Source: Hofstenia miamia | Taxonomy: Eukaryota; Xenacoelomorpha; Acoela | NCBI GenBank assembly: GCA_004352715.1 | Contig: SCFE01000044.1 | Coordinates: 747,017-811,016 of the forward strand | Direction of reading: 5' to 3' | Length of the DNA: 64,000 nucleotides | Part shown: in pieces, positions 51,001 through 58,771 of the stretch | Layout of the letters: each line of letters begins with the position of its first letter | Position numbering within the stretch: position 1 is the stretch's first letter | Made by a program: the position numbers and the translations under genes | The notes under the pieces: model-generated | The model's input: only the letters and a program-made list of their open reading frames with translations | The model's database searches: none | What the model was told of the DNA's origin: nothing

Positions 51001-54000
51001 AGCTGCAATATTTCAAAAACACCCAAATAATTATGAAATTTGGTTGAAAGGACCAGCTTTAAAGAAATAATGTTGAAACGCTACTATATGTACGTCTAAA
51101 TAAAGTCTTCTGCACTATCAAATATTTTTAATCACTAGTATCAACAGGAATAAATTGGGTTGTGATTATAAAAAGTCTTTTTGCATAAATAAGTTTTCAA
51201 GAGAATTACGAAAAACGAGATTTGGATTCGTTATCAAATTACAGCTTAAATTTAATCTTTATCAATATTAACTAAATGCAGATGTTAGAAAAAAATTAAC
51301 AGACCTTAGGTTTTTTGGTGAAATTGTACTCTTCTTCATCTTTTTCATCTAGCATCTTCTAAAAATCACTTTGCAAAGTATATTTCATTATTGGATTGTT
51401 TGCATTAACTAAAAGTTGGTTCTGAAAAGGAAAGGGGTGAAAGAATCTAAGGTAATGTTCACCGCACTTGATAAATCAAAACTCAAATAATAATCAAAAT
51501 TATATAGTTAACTGATTTAGTGAAATTTTGTTACGGATATTTGAAGTAAATAGTGATTAAATCTCGCCTAACGAAATCATAAAATGAAAAACGAAATGGA
51601 AAATTAATCGTACTAAAAGTCCACTTACTGCTCCACCGCTAATTAATAGCTGTCCGAACTGTACGCCTGATGGAATATAGAGGGTTTCAGTTCTTACTTT
51701 TCGAATGGGTGGCTGGCCAAGTGCTGGTAGAACCATATCGTATCTAAATAACGAAATATTAGTAATGCAAAACGTTAAATAAGTTCAAAAAAGCATTATA
51801 AAAGTATACGTTTTGCTAAGCTAGAGAGCGCATTGCTGTAACATTGGCACAAAACCGCGATGTGAGGAATGATTTTTACACACCTAGTAAACTTAGGATG
51901 TTCGTTTTTGGACATAGGTGAGAATATCAAGCTTAATTTGCCAATGTTCATGGGAATTAAATTGATTTGTGTCAAAATTGAAATTCGGTTTATCGCCTGA
52001 GAAATAAAAATAGCGCAGTAAGGATAGAAATATTAAATTCATATTTCTCAAGCGTAAGATATATATTCTTCAGTTGGCTTAAAGATGATAAACAAATATG
52101 TTTTTGAAAATAAGCAAACATTGTAAAGGAAGTAACAAGGTTTCGCGAAACCAGAGATAATTGATACAATCATACGTATGTAACATTCTCTAGCCTACAA
52201 AGCATCCTGATTTCATCACAAACTGAGTTTTAACAAAATTCTTCATTATACTGATTTTTAGTGAACATTCTGAAGGTTGAATCTAACACATTTTTTTTAC
52301 CAAAAATGAAGTATATATGCATGTAAACATTATCAAAACTCACAAATAACAACGTCATGTAGCCCACGTGATTTAGTAATCGTTGGTTGTAGGCGAATTA
52401 CATGCAATTAATGTATTAAAAGAATTGAAGCGGAAGAAACTACTGTATTTATACCAAGTTCAAGAGATTTTGGGTAAAACAGATTTGAGGATTTTATCTA
52501 ATGGTGGATTCTACACATTTCCTAACTGCTAGAAGTTTACAAAAATGTCAATAAAACAAACATGTAAAGAGTTGCCAGAGATGGAAATGGGCCGGACTGG
52601 ATTTGGGCCGAAATCTTATGGGCTAAAATATTTTTTTGCTAAAAATAAGCATATTAATACCAATCTATACCAGAGAAGTGAACCAGGAAGTCCTAATTTT
52701 GTTTGAAATTAGCCATAACTCTATTTTTTGTAAGATTGTCATTTTTAAATATGGGCTCAAAATTAGCTAAAAATTTAAAATAGACGGCTTGGTTGGGTTG
52801 AGCCAGCAAACAATGGGTTGGGCTGGGAACTTCTTAAAAGTACTCAGCCCATTTCCTTCTCTGGTTGATATATTGAAAAAAAAATTAATCGATAACTTAA
52901 ATAGCTATATAGTAAAATTTATTGGCTTAAATGATATTTGCAATGACTTTATACTTTCTGTGTCAAAAATTAATATTTGAAGCAAATATTTCAATACAAC
53001 AATAAAAATTACAATTTTGCTAAAAATATTTATGAAAATTATACCTCAATACGACCTTGAAGTTTACAACCTTTAAAAAATACATTCATTTAAGAAATTA
53101 AAAAATCTTTCAAATTCTACAAATTCATTATCAAATTTATCTTATTCCCGTTGTGATAAATACTCGTAAAGAGCAAAATTACATCTCTTACAATGCAACG
53201 CTCCATATTATGAAGCACAATACATGTATTTATGAGGCGTAAAAGTGACCTCTAAGTCCAACATTTAGTTAAATTTTTGATTAAATATAGTGTTGTTTAG
53301 TGGTAATTAACGAGAACAGACTATTGCTGCCTTTATTTTCGTACACTTTACCCCCAAACATTTTTCAAATACGAAATCGCGAAATGAAATAGGGAACTTT
53401 GTTTAATTTAGATGCCCTTTCTGAAGTGTATGTATAATTTCAAATTAATTGCTAAATTATTTTCAATAAAGTTTCATTTATTAAAATGAAATAGCGTATA
53501 TGATCGGACATAGGAAGCACTTTTAATACTAAAAAAATAAACTCTCCATTTTACCGAGAGTTATAAGTGGAATAAAACCAAGGTCAATTATGTTGATTTG
53601 AGAAGAGTACAACTAGTGCCTAAACGATCTTCTTTTGAACGATAGTAGGGAGTGTATAAGCATTTCGCCAGTAATCGAGAATAATTTCATAAAAATAAAC
53701 AAAAATTCTAAATATCAAGAAAGCTTTCACATCAAATTTATCAACTGATGAGTTGGCAGCCGGTCGGGTCTAGTTATCTCCACGATATTAATTTTAGCTG
53801 ATCTTTGGATGCCACTAAAATAATGCAAATTATACATGAATCAGGCACTGAGTAATGGATCATGAGCAATTAGAGCAGAGCACAATCAGCAGTTGCAATT
53901 GTAATATTACCACGTAATGGGACGTACATTCATAATTGCTTATGCTAGCGGCCAAACAGTGACCTGAAAAATACTTACGTGAATACAAATTTATAGGGAA

Positions 54001-56483
54001 CGTCTCTGCGCTTGAGAACTATTTCGATTCCCATGTCGAAAGATCCGAAACCGTTCTCTCGGATTTCATATGGCGGTTCTTTGATCACTAAACATATTAT
54101 CTAACAAAAACGGAACATTTGTTCGATTTTGCTTCGATTTACATCCCACTGTATATAACTTTAAGTGAATTATTAAAAAACATTTGAAAGTTCTGGGAAA
54201 TGGATAAAGTTCAAACTTTGTCATAGAAAATCTATATTTAAAATACCAATATTAACATACTGCGGTAATACCATCTCTTAAAGTAGTAGTAAACATTAAT
54301 CCAAAAGATTAATACAAAATTGCAACAACTAAATGATGGACTGTTGTTAAACGTGCAATTCACAGAAAATCTGTAAAAGAGCAACCAAAGAGGAAGTCCA
54401 TAATGAAATGGCATGGTTAATTCGTAACAGATGGGTGCTTATACCAAACTAAAAGAATGGGACGTCTCTCAACTTCAGAAGATGTGATTGAACAAGTTCA
54501 AACTGCTTTTCGCGGAGCCCTGTAAATCGATCAGAACAGCTTTAGGAAACTTCAGTGTTGTACAACAACTGTTTGGCGTGTCTTAAGAAGACTGATAAAC
54601 CAGCACATCGTGACTTTTGCTTTGCAATGCAACAGAAGATGGAAGATGACGGATTTGACGACCGCGTTTTTTATAGCGATGAGGAGGCAAAGTTAACAAA
54701 CAGCACTACTACATGGGGTACTGAGAACCCACATGAACTTCCTGAGAATCAGCAATATTCCCCAAGGCTGGCGGTGTTTTGTGCTATGTCGAAGAAAGCT
54801 GTCTAAGGACCATTATTTCTTGAAAGAACAACAGTCAATGGTAAGACTTACCTCGACATGCTGGAAAACTGACTAATGGCTCAATTGCGTGAGAAAGATT
54901 CTTGTGACTTTATTTTCCAACAGAATAGGGAGCCACACGAGAGCCTCAAGTTTAGACAGTTTCTGAAGACAACACTGCCAGACAGATGTAATCGACCGCC
55001 TGGGCAGAATGATCATGTTCTCATGTACTGATCACCCAGATCTTCAGATCTCCCACCATGTGATTACTATTTGTGTGGATAAGCTGAAAGCACGAATAAC
55101 AGAAGCTGTTGCAACCATTGACAATACAATGCTGGAGCGTATTTGGCAAAATTTCGATTATCGGCTTGATGTGTGTCGTTTGACCAATGGTGCTCACATT
55201 GAACACCTTTAACATTCTATGTAAAAATTGCGATTACAAGCTTTCTGAATTTACCAGATGCGATTTTATATCCTTAATAGTTTCCGAGAAATTAAATGTC
55301 AAAATGTACCAAAAACTGGGAACACCCTGTATTATAAACAAATATACAGTAAGAAATAGAAATCTAGGATATAATTAAATAATAGGTTATTTTCCAATGG
55401 TTTACCTCGTTTGGGTTCGGCGAAAGTTTCATGTAATTGAAAAATGACTTTTTCAATGAACTTTTCTATTCTGGCTCCGCCAACACCCCTGACCTGAATA
55501 TGCCATTCGTGAGTGTAGTTTGAAGCCGATGCTTTACTAAGACAACTGGCTTGATGTGATAATTCGATTGAAGAGACATATGTCTAAATGACGACAATTA
55601 TCTTTTGACAGATGCTTAGTATATAGAAAGGTCAAACAAAAAAGAAATAATCATAATTAAAAATGTGAAAAACAATTATTTGATTATAAAACTATATTGA
55701 AAAAACATGGTCGTGTTATTATTCGGATTTAAGATTTAAATATCAATCAGTTTCCACTGCTTTGTGAGCCCGTTTTTCGAAAACTAATTTCTTGTTTTTA
55801 AAGATCTTTTTTTTCTCAACATGCACCATTTGGACTAAATGTTGTTCACTAGGAATTTTATTAAACAGAAGGGTATTAAACATTCTAAACGGACCTTCAT
55901 CAAGACACCTATTTTATAGGTTTGTCAAATGAATACGAAAATAGAAAGAAAATTTCAAAATCGTGCAACAAAACGTTTTATATGTATCCGCCGCGCACTG
56001 TATAATTTGCAAACATATCACTGAGCACAAAACTAACACATATATGCAGGAATTTGCACAGCAAAAGTCTAAATACAATTCAGTTTACTCATGAACGGAT
56101 CGTTCATTTTCCAGATTCTAAAATTTTGGGAAGCTATATACAACTGCACATGCTTTTTAGAAGACCTTACATTTTTAAATTCTTGGAAAAATTTCCTTAG
56201 TGATTTTGTGTGAAAGTTATAAAAACTGATGTACCAAAAGCCGAAAACTGTTAAAATGTACCATCAGTCAACAGATGCGGAATTGTACAGAAGAACGGAT
56301 TTTTATGCAAAAATATACGTGAAACTTAGTTATATTTGCAAACTTTCAAAGTAAGAAGCTAAGAGCAAGAATTCAGCAATTTAAAGGTGAAAAAATCCCC
56401 ACTATTCAAAAATTCAATCATAAAATTAATGCTTTAAAATTAAAACATAACACAAACTACTGATAACTTACGGATAATGCCAT
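26901..56483 (-). CDS. MLLT3: MLLT1/MLLT3 (ENL/AF9) homologue, YEATS-domain elongation factor, 16 coding exons
   Basis: Nuclear chromatin reader. In the known family the YEATS domain binds acylated histone lysines, and the C-terminal AHD recruits AF4/AFF (super elongation complex), DOT1L and CBX8. I assembled the exons by hand: 56472-56483, 55406-55583, 53979-54087, 51629-51743, 51305-51358, 50887-50947, 37101-37180, 36815-36976, 36261-36429, 34290-34328, 34171-34185, 30855-31064, 29244-29321, 27935-28115, 27290-27452, 26901-27053. All have GT donors and AG acceptors. Every phase agrees, and the total is 1779 nt (592 aa plus stop), close to human AF9 and ENL (about 560-570 aa). Residues 1-138 are the YEATS domain (YTHEW, FIEKVIFQLHETF, KEPPYEIRENGF). 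Residues 157-490 are a Lys/Ser-rich linker with basic clusters such as EKKRKSHKHSKES and a poly-Ser tract. Residues about 530-592 are the AHD (LEELYVQL, LQFDLCALDRETISRLRALV). It could equally be named MLLT1, because one gene appears to represent both vertebrate paralogues. An exon hidden in the 13.7-kb intron cannot be excluded. Confidence 0.93.
27290..27452 (-). CDS. MLLT3: MLLT exon 15, start of AHD
   Basis: A 163-nt exon, phase 2 in and phase 0 out, acceptor CATTTTAG, donor GTACGA. Encodes residues 488-542. It ends in DVEFLLSLEELYVQL, which aligns with AYLDELVELHRRL, the first helix of the AF9 ANC1 homology domain. An alternative donor would add residues out of frame with exon 16. Confidence 0.88.
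27935..28115 (-). CDS. MLLT3: MLLT exon 14, poly-Ser linker
   Basis: A 181-nt exon, phase 1 in and phase 2 out, acceptor ATTGTAG, donor GTAAGT. Encodes AEKKRNLSG, then two serine runs split by TI, then ENSPTPQVKKSTGKEQERLK. Poly-Ser is also a hallmark of the AF9 linker, though length and place differ. Confidence 0.88.
29244..29321 (-). CDS. MLLT3: MLLT exon 13, 78-nt symmetric exon
   Basis: Phase 1-1, acceptor ATTTTTAG, donor GTTCGA. Encodes EKPSNYQSSSQMDTVHEKSS followed by PYTSQ. A hAT MITE sits about 220 bases upstream of the acceptor in the preceding intron. Confidence 0.78.
29543..29869. mobile_element. hAT-type MITE, 327 bp, with perfect 8-bp target-site duplication
   Basis: Ends TAGAGATGAG and CTCATCTCTA form a perfect 10-base inverted repeat, flanked by GCTTGAAT on both sides (29535-29542 and 29870-29877). 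No coding capacity. Internal motifs TTTTTACCGC and ACCGCGGTA recur. It lies in the MLLT intron between exons 12 and 13. Confidence 0.95.
30855..31064 (-). CDS. MLLT3: MLLT exon 12, linker
   Basis: A 210-nt exon, phase 1-1, acceptor GTAATTTAG, donor GTTAGT. Encodes SAVGKMSKEKSTKALNDFLQ, then an acidic stretch (ELDQECDSSDQESW), then Ser/Thr/Asn-rich sequence. The acidic segment resembles the Ser/Asp-rich part of AF9 that precedes the AHD. Confidence 0.83.
31290..31440. repeat. Interspersed repeat, copy 1
   Basis: CCAATTACACCGTAGAAAGT...TGGGT and ATACGAAATAAGAACAAC recur with changes at 40090-40290 (CCAATTACACCATAGTAAAT; ACGTGGAATAAGAACAC). Borders unknown. Confidence 0.5.
31548..31910 (-). pseudogene. 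Fragment of a repeated animal ORF family (EQGxRxH / PLHxKLGL type)
   Basis: Read from 31910 downward in shifting frames: NFLPPLHSKLGLMRNLIKAL, then CARMSVKIHCLS, HLDYVPFNCEDYNEQGKRLH and RDLCTMEKD. The order matches a multi-copy ORF found in many invertebrate genomes that I know only as uncharacterised and probably of mobile origin. Several stops; dead. Part of it is duplicated by the assembly at 32174-32668. Confidence 0.6.
31678..32172. repeat. Exact duplicate around a single N, copy 1
   Basis: 495 bases identical, as far as I can read, to 32174-32668. Only one N separates the copies, the mark of two contigs joined without merging their overlap. Confidence 0.9.
32173..32173. other. Assembly gap, 1 N
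   Basis: Single N between two identical 495-base blocks. Confidence 1.
32174..32668. repeat. Exact duplicate around a single N, copy 2
   Basis: Identical to 31678-32172. Confidence 0.9.
34171..34185 (-). CDS. MLLT3: MLLT exon 11, 15-nt microexon
   Basis: A 15-nt exon between a TTTCTTTCGACAG acceptor and a GTAAGT donor, phase 1-1, encoding MRKT plus split Lys codons. It is supported by strong splice signals and exact phase fit with both neighbours. It is short enough to need RNA evidence, and it is the only acceptor in the gene ending in CAG. Confidence 0.6.
34290..34328 (-). CDS. MLLT3: MLLT exon 10, 39-nt symmetric exon
   Basis: Phase 1-1, acceptor ATTTTTTAG, donor GTAAGC. Encodes PSLSERSDYNSE after the split Asp codon. 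Its symmetric phase means it can be skipped without a frameshift. Confidence 0.75.
36261..36429 (-). CDS. MLLT3: MLLT exon 9, basic His/Lys/Ser-rich linker
   Basis: A 169-nt exon, phase 0 in and phase 1 out, acceptor TTTTTTAG, donor GTACGA. Encodes residues 258-313, with SERKKDKHHSEKKRKSHKHS as a strong basic nuclear-localisation-like cluster. AF9 has a comparable Lys/Ser-rich run after its YEATS domain. Confidence 0.88.
36815..36976 (-). CDS. MLLT3: MLLT exon 8, linker
   Basis: A 162-nt exon, phase 0-0, acceptor GATATTTAG, donor GTTACA. Encodes residues 204-257, including EQATVSLLNSLFDNPLPANP, a short amphipathic stretch, then Ser-rich sequence. I recognise no domain in it. Confidence 0.82.
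37101..37180 (-). CDS. MLLT3: MLLT exon 7, lysine-rich linker
   Basis: An 80-nt exon, phase 1 in and phase 0 out, acceptor TTGCTTAG, donor GTATTT. Encodes EVKKKKIKDDREKTDRPEKK followed by KSKHEK, a charged Lys-rich segment typical of the AF9/ENL linker and likely to act in nuclear localisation. Confidence 0.85.
37823..38947. repeat. Exact 1125-base duplicate around a single N, copy 1
   Basis: Matches 38949-40073 at a constant offset of 1126 bases. Both copies contain the same piggyBac-like MITE. Likely assembly artefact in the MLLT intron. Confidence 0.92.
38335..38572. mobile_element. piggyBac-like MITE, 238 bp, TTAA target
   Basis: TTAA at 38331-38334 and 38573-38576 flanks ends CCCTTTCATGCCGAAC and GTTCAGACTTGAAAGGG (inverted CCCTTTCA, then partial identity). 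Near the left end is a perfect 18-base palindrome, CGGGAACTATAGTTCCCG, at 38350-38367. Non-coding. Confidence 0.85.
38948..38948. other. Assembly gap, 1 N
   Basis: Single N between two identical 1125-base blocks. Confidence 1.
38949..40073. repeat. Exact 1125-base duplicate around a single N, copy 2
   Basis: Identical to 37823-38947. Confidence 0.92.
39461..39698. mobile_element. piggyBac-like MITE, second (assembly-duplicated) copy
   Basis: Same element as 38335-38572, offset by 1126. Probably not a second insertion. Confidence 0.85.
40090..40290. repeat. Interspersed repeat, copy 2
   Basis: Diverged copy of 31290-31440, in the same orientation. Confidence 0.5.
40291..43290. other. MLLT intron sequence with no recognised feature
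   Basis: AT-rich, with no readable domain in any frame. Lies inside the 13.7-kb intron between exons 6 and 7. Confidence 0.5.
43300..43485. mobile_element. Short interspersed element with CCTCCGCC terminal inverted repeats
   Basis: GACCTCCGCCACG at the left is inverted in TTGGCGGAGGTAA at the right. The interior includes GGATTCCTCCTTGGGCGGAG and a CAGACAGACAAATAAACC stretch. This composition is familiar from an interspersed repeat of several invertebrate genomes. Markedly GC-richer than its surroundings. Confidence 0.65.
43962..43990. repeat. (TA)n microsatellite
   Basis: About 14 TA units. Confidence 0.95.
44677..44935. repeat. Pieces of TCGAG-rich hAT-type MITE(s)
   Basis: CAGGGTACTGCGAGTACTCG at 44677, and GTCGACTCGAGTTCGCGAG and CACTCGACTCGAGCC near 44863-44906, have the CTCGA-rich make-up of the element at 58772-59105. 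A similar CCGACTCGACCCTAG piece is at about 43667-43682. Element borders not resolved. Confidence 0.4.
45507..47604. mobile_element. Candidate hAT-like element, 2.1 kb, bounded by 14-bp inverted repeats
   Basis: CAGGGTGTCCGCGC (45507-45520) is perfectly inverted as GCGCGGACACCCTG (47591-47604), and CAGGG ends are typical of hAT elements. No 8-base target duplication is visible (AGACCATT against TCTATGCA), so the two ends may belong to different insertions. The interior holds a smaller CAGGG...CCCTG element and weak coding-like frames (for example MLNVLEKKYREWCIDVGEFS near 46620) that I cannot identify. Confidence 0.5.
45571..45919. mobile_element. Non-autonomous hAT-like element with GGGCCCGG-rich interior
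   Basis: Begins CAGGGCAG...AACACGGGCC and ends GGCCAAGCCCGTGTCCAACCCTG (only the last part shown in inverted form). Repeated CGGCCCG and GCCCGT words fill the interior. Flanks show no clear 8-base duplication. Similar GGGCTGGG/GGCCGG pieces occur at about 52590-52860, suggesting another relic there. Confidence 0.6.
47605..50880. other. MLLT intron sequence with no gene; possible TATCGATA-rich repeat
   Basis: ATCGATATCGTGATACATT at about 48280 and TATCGTATCGATATGGGG near 49590, partly inverted to each other, may be ends of one interspersed repeat. The rest is unassigned AT-rich sequence. Confidence 0.4.
50887..50947 (-). CDS. MLLT3: MLLT exon 6, start of linker
   Basis: A 61-nt exon, phase 0 in and phase 1 out, acceptor TATTTTTAG, donor GTAAGT. 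Encodes LAPHKTIAASKDIPKLSSSS. It is separated from exon 7 by a 13.7-kb intron full of mobile DNA. Confidence 0.78.
51305..51358 (-). CDS. MLLT3: MLLT exon 5, acidic/basic post-YEATS segment
   Basis: A 54-nt exon, phase 0-0, acceptor ATTTTTAG, donor GTCTGT. Encodes KMLDEKDEEEYNFTKKPK (residues 139-156). It is assigned by phase, splice signals and position, since linker sequence is not conserved enough for alignment. Confidence 0.8.
51629..51743 (-). CDS. MLLT3: MLLT exon 4, end of YEATS domain
   Basis: Acceptor TTATTTAG, donor GTAAGT, phase 2 in and phase 0 out. Encodes residues 100-138 (YDMVLPALGQPPIRKVRTE, then LYIPSGVQFGQLLISGGA), aligning with the AF9 YDLFLHLEGHPPV segment and the helix that closes the domain. 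Confidence 0.93.
52586..52863. repeat. GGGCTGGG-rich repeat relic
   Basis: GGGCCGGACTGGATTTGGGCCG near the start and GGGTTGGGCTGGGAAC...CAGCCCATTTCC near the end (each shown in part) resemble the terminal composition of the 45571-45919 element. It lies in the intron between MLLT exons 3 and 4. Confidence 0.45.
53979..54087 (-). CDS. MLLT3: MLLT exon 3, YEATS domain core
   Basis: Acceptor TGTTTAG, donor GTAAGT, phase 1 in and phase 2 out. Encodes residues 64-99 (VIKEPPYEIRENGFGSFDMG, then IEIVLKRRDVPYKFVF). It matches the KDPPYKVEESGYAGF region of AF9. The aromatic cage position Y78 is F77 here. Confidence 0.93.
54380..55331 (+). pseudogene. Tc1/mariner-superfamily transposase relic with right terminal repeat
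   Basis: Scattered over all three frames are the landmarks of the family whose transposase ends in TNGAHIEHL: STSEDVIEQVQTAF, an HTH remnant, DRVFYSDEEAKL (first catalytic Asp), WGTENPHELPE, FCAMSKKAV, DFIFQQNREPHE (the second catalytic Asp is Asn here), SSDLPPCDYY (third acidic residue), and FDYRLDVCRLTNGAHIEHL at 55153-55209. GGGAACACCCTGTA at 55318-55331 is the right terminal repeat with its TA. The left end is missing or decayed. It sits in the MLLT intron between exons 2 and 3. Confidence 0.88.
55406..55583 (-). CDS. MLLT3: MLLT exon 2, first half of YEATS domain
   Basis: Acceptor CATTTAG, donor GTAAAC, phase 0 in and phase 1 out. Encodes residues 5-63, with YTHEW, RIEKFIEKVIFQLHETF and EPKR, which align with the AF9 strands around F28, H56, S58 and F59. 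Here these positions are Y27, H55, T57 and F58. Confidence 0.93.
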
Positions 56484-56488
56484 TCAAC
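56472..56488 (-). CDS. MLLT3: MLLT exon 1 of the coding part (17 nt, carries the start codon)
   Basis: A 17-nt exon between a TTTGTTTTAG acceptor and a GTAAGT donor. ATG is at 56483-56481, followed by GCA TTA TCC, giving MALS. Joined in phase 0 to the next exon it reads MALSTYVSSIELSHQA, which has the spacing of the AF9/ENL N-terminus before the first YEATS strand. The acceptor upstream of the ATG shows that a 5' leader is spliced on. I did not find the upstream exon. Confidence 0.8.
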
Positions 56489-58190
56489 CTAAAACAAAGA
56501 TTGCATGATAGAAAGCAACAATCAATAAAATAACCAATGCACATAATCGAAAAAACATGGTCATTATAAATGTGCCTAAGAGAAAATTAAACCTTTACCG
56601 CTAACAATTGGGCAACAACTGCGTATACTATCCAGCATCTCAATAGAAAAAAACCATGATTTTTAAAACTAATTTAAATTCAAAATCAAACTTCTCCGCA
56701 AATGAAAACATGAAAACTGTTAGGGAATTAAATTTCTATACTTTTGCAATGATTCAGTTTATGAACTTATAATCTTGATGGGCAGACTAAATTGTGATAA
56801 CCTTAGTATATATCAGAACATTGTGTATTCCGAAATTAACGTCTTCAAGTCATTGATTTTAGATACTCAAATATCGATATATAACTTAACACTGACATCA
56901 TAAGCTGATGACATTCGATAGAATTCAACGTACCCTAGTCAGATATATAATTCAAATGTAATATTATCGAAATAGATTGAATGTGTTATACTTGATGTAT
57001 AGCTTAAAATTGATGCACAACTAACACGGGTGTATACTTTTCTACGAAATGTCCTGTTATCGATTTTTACGCCTACTAATTCAGCTTCTTCTGAAACAAA
57101 AAATTGGTTTCTATTCTGATAAATGAATCCTTGCTAACATAAGATATAGGGTGAAGTAATAAAAATTAAAATATTAAGATTCACAAGTTTCATATGAAAA
57201 CAAATTGGTTTTTAGCGGAGTCTTTGGTTAAGAGTTGCCTTATAAATATCACAGTATAGTAAGCACATGAACAAGGAAACAACAAAATCTAAAATCGAAT
57301 CTTGGGTTACACTTCTAACAATATTTTTCCTTTATAATACAGCTGCTCGAGTGCAATTACTTAAAATGTGAATTAATAATAGAGCCCCAATACTAAATAC
57401 AGTGCGATATTAAAGAAAGCTAATGCGACATCAGATGCATGAAATAATTACAAAATCCCAGTGTATATTTTATACACCAAACTTAATATTGATTGGACGC
57501 TTGTTCAGTTCTACTAGTAATTTATAAACCCAGCTGTTATTGGCAGGCATTTGGAACCTTAGCGATTATTTCCCAAATCATTTTCTGAAACTTGTAACAT
57601 ACAATTACATTTTCAATTTTAACTAAATACGATATGCCCATCAATACCTAAACTACTGAACCATATATGAATTTTGAACAGATGAAATGTATTTTGGAAT
57701 GTAAGAGACACTATTTTGTTTGCATTAAGCTGTTATTTCAAATATTACCTTACAAATAAAATTCGTGAAAAGTTAACTCAGATGTCCATTAATAATAATT
57801 CAGAATCTTATATAGCAAAAATCAATTATCTTACAGTTAAGACATTCTAAAGAAAAATAGCACTATTAATCATTTTCTGCATTGATACTTATATGGCGTA
57901 ACTTCAAAGGAAGGCTAGTACTAATTCATGCAATTTTTATTGGTCTTATCTATTCAAAAAACTTCGTTTTCATACTGAATTCCTTTTACCGCTTGTAAAA
58001 AGCAGTGTATTTAAATGCATGTGACGGAATTGCGTGCAAGTCACGTTAAGGAACACTTCCAAAATCTTTCTCGAGCACATTGTTCAGGCTCCCGAATCAT
58101 GAGCTCCCAAAAAATGCTACACCGAGGTGTTTTACTGTTGTTCAAAATTAGTTCAAATGTGGATGATAACATATTGAATTGAATTAACGG
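56489..58190. other. Region upstream of the MLLT start exon
   Basis: No gene seen. It should hold the MLLT leader intron and promoter, unless the leader is added in trans. No convincing upstream exon was found. AT-rich. Confidence 0.45.
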
Positions 58191-58192
58191 CG

Positions 58193-58444
58193 AACTTGTA
58201 TAATAGCCACACACGGAGCACGCGTAACACGCAGACAAAATAAACACCAATTTAGGATCAAAAAGGATAGAAATTACAAAAATACTCAAAAAGTTTAAAA
58301 TATAATCGATATACACCGATAACTTGTCATAATTTAGCATATTTGCTGTACGCGGTAACACGCGATAGGACACGTTATATATTTAAGCAATATAGCATAT
58401 AAAACCACGAAGTCATATAATAATAATTATCTTTAACTAAAAAA
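58193..58444. repeat. Long inverted repeat, left arm
   Basis: Arm of about 250 bases. GCGAACTTGTATAATAG at its outer edge and CACGAAGTCAT...ATTATCTTTAACTAAAAAAT at its inner edge are inverted at 59284-59487, with many substitutions. The open frame across 58041-58373 is an accident of this repeat. Confidence 0.85.
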
Positions 58445-58771
58445 TAACAAAAAATAAAATAGATCTCACCGAAAAACACTATTAGAATGAAATTTGTCAT
58501 ACACTATAAGCGATTATATATTAAAATGATATGAAGTGTCAAAAACTTTAAATTTATATATATGGGGTGACGGCTTCGTCAGGCATTCGCTATAATCTTA
58601 TTCATAATCTAGCAATAACACTAAACGAAAATTTGATTATTTTATTGACTAAATAGAAAACAAACCTTAATAAACCTTAGTTTGGAATATAATGAAATGA
58701 AAATTGTAGTTAATATTACAATTTTGAAAATACATATTACTATAATAAATTGAAATTTAATATAAATCTAT

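Noticed and set aside
52789-52980. 63-codon frame beginning MVGLSQQTMGWAGN
   Set aside because: The initial part is GGGTTGGGCTGGG repeat sequence and the rest is AT-rich noise; no homologue suggested.
57050-57110. Possible upstream MLLT leader exon after TTTTTGTTTCAG on the minus strand
   Set aside because: The acceptor-like signal is good, but no convincing paired donor was found and nothing links it to the 17-nt start exon.
58041-58373. 110-codon minus-strand frame
   Set aside because: It lies over the left arm of a long inverted repeat, and the other arm does not keep the frame. Composition is non-coding.
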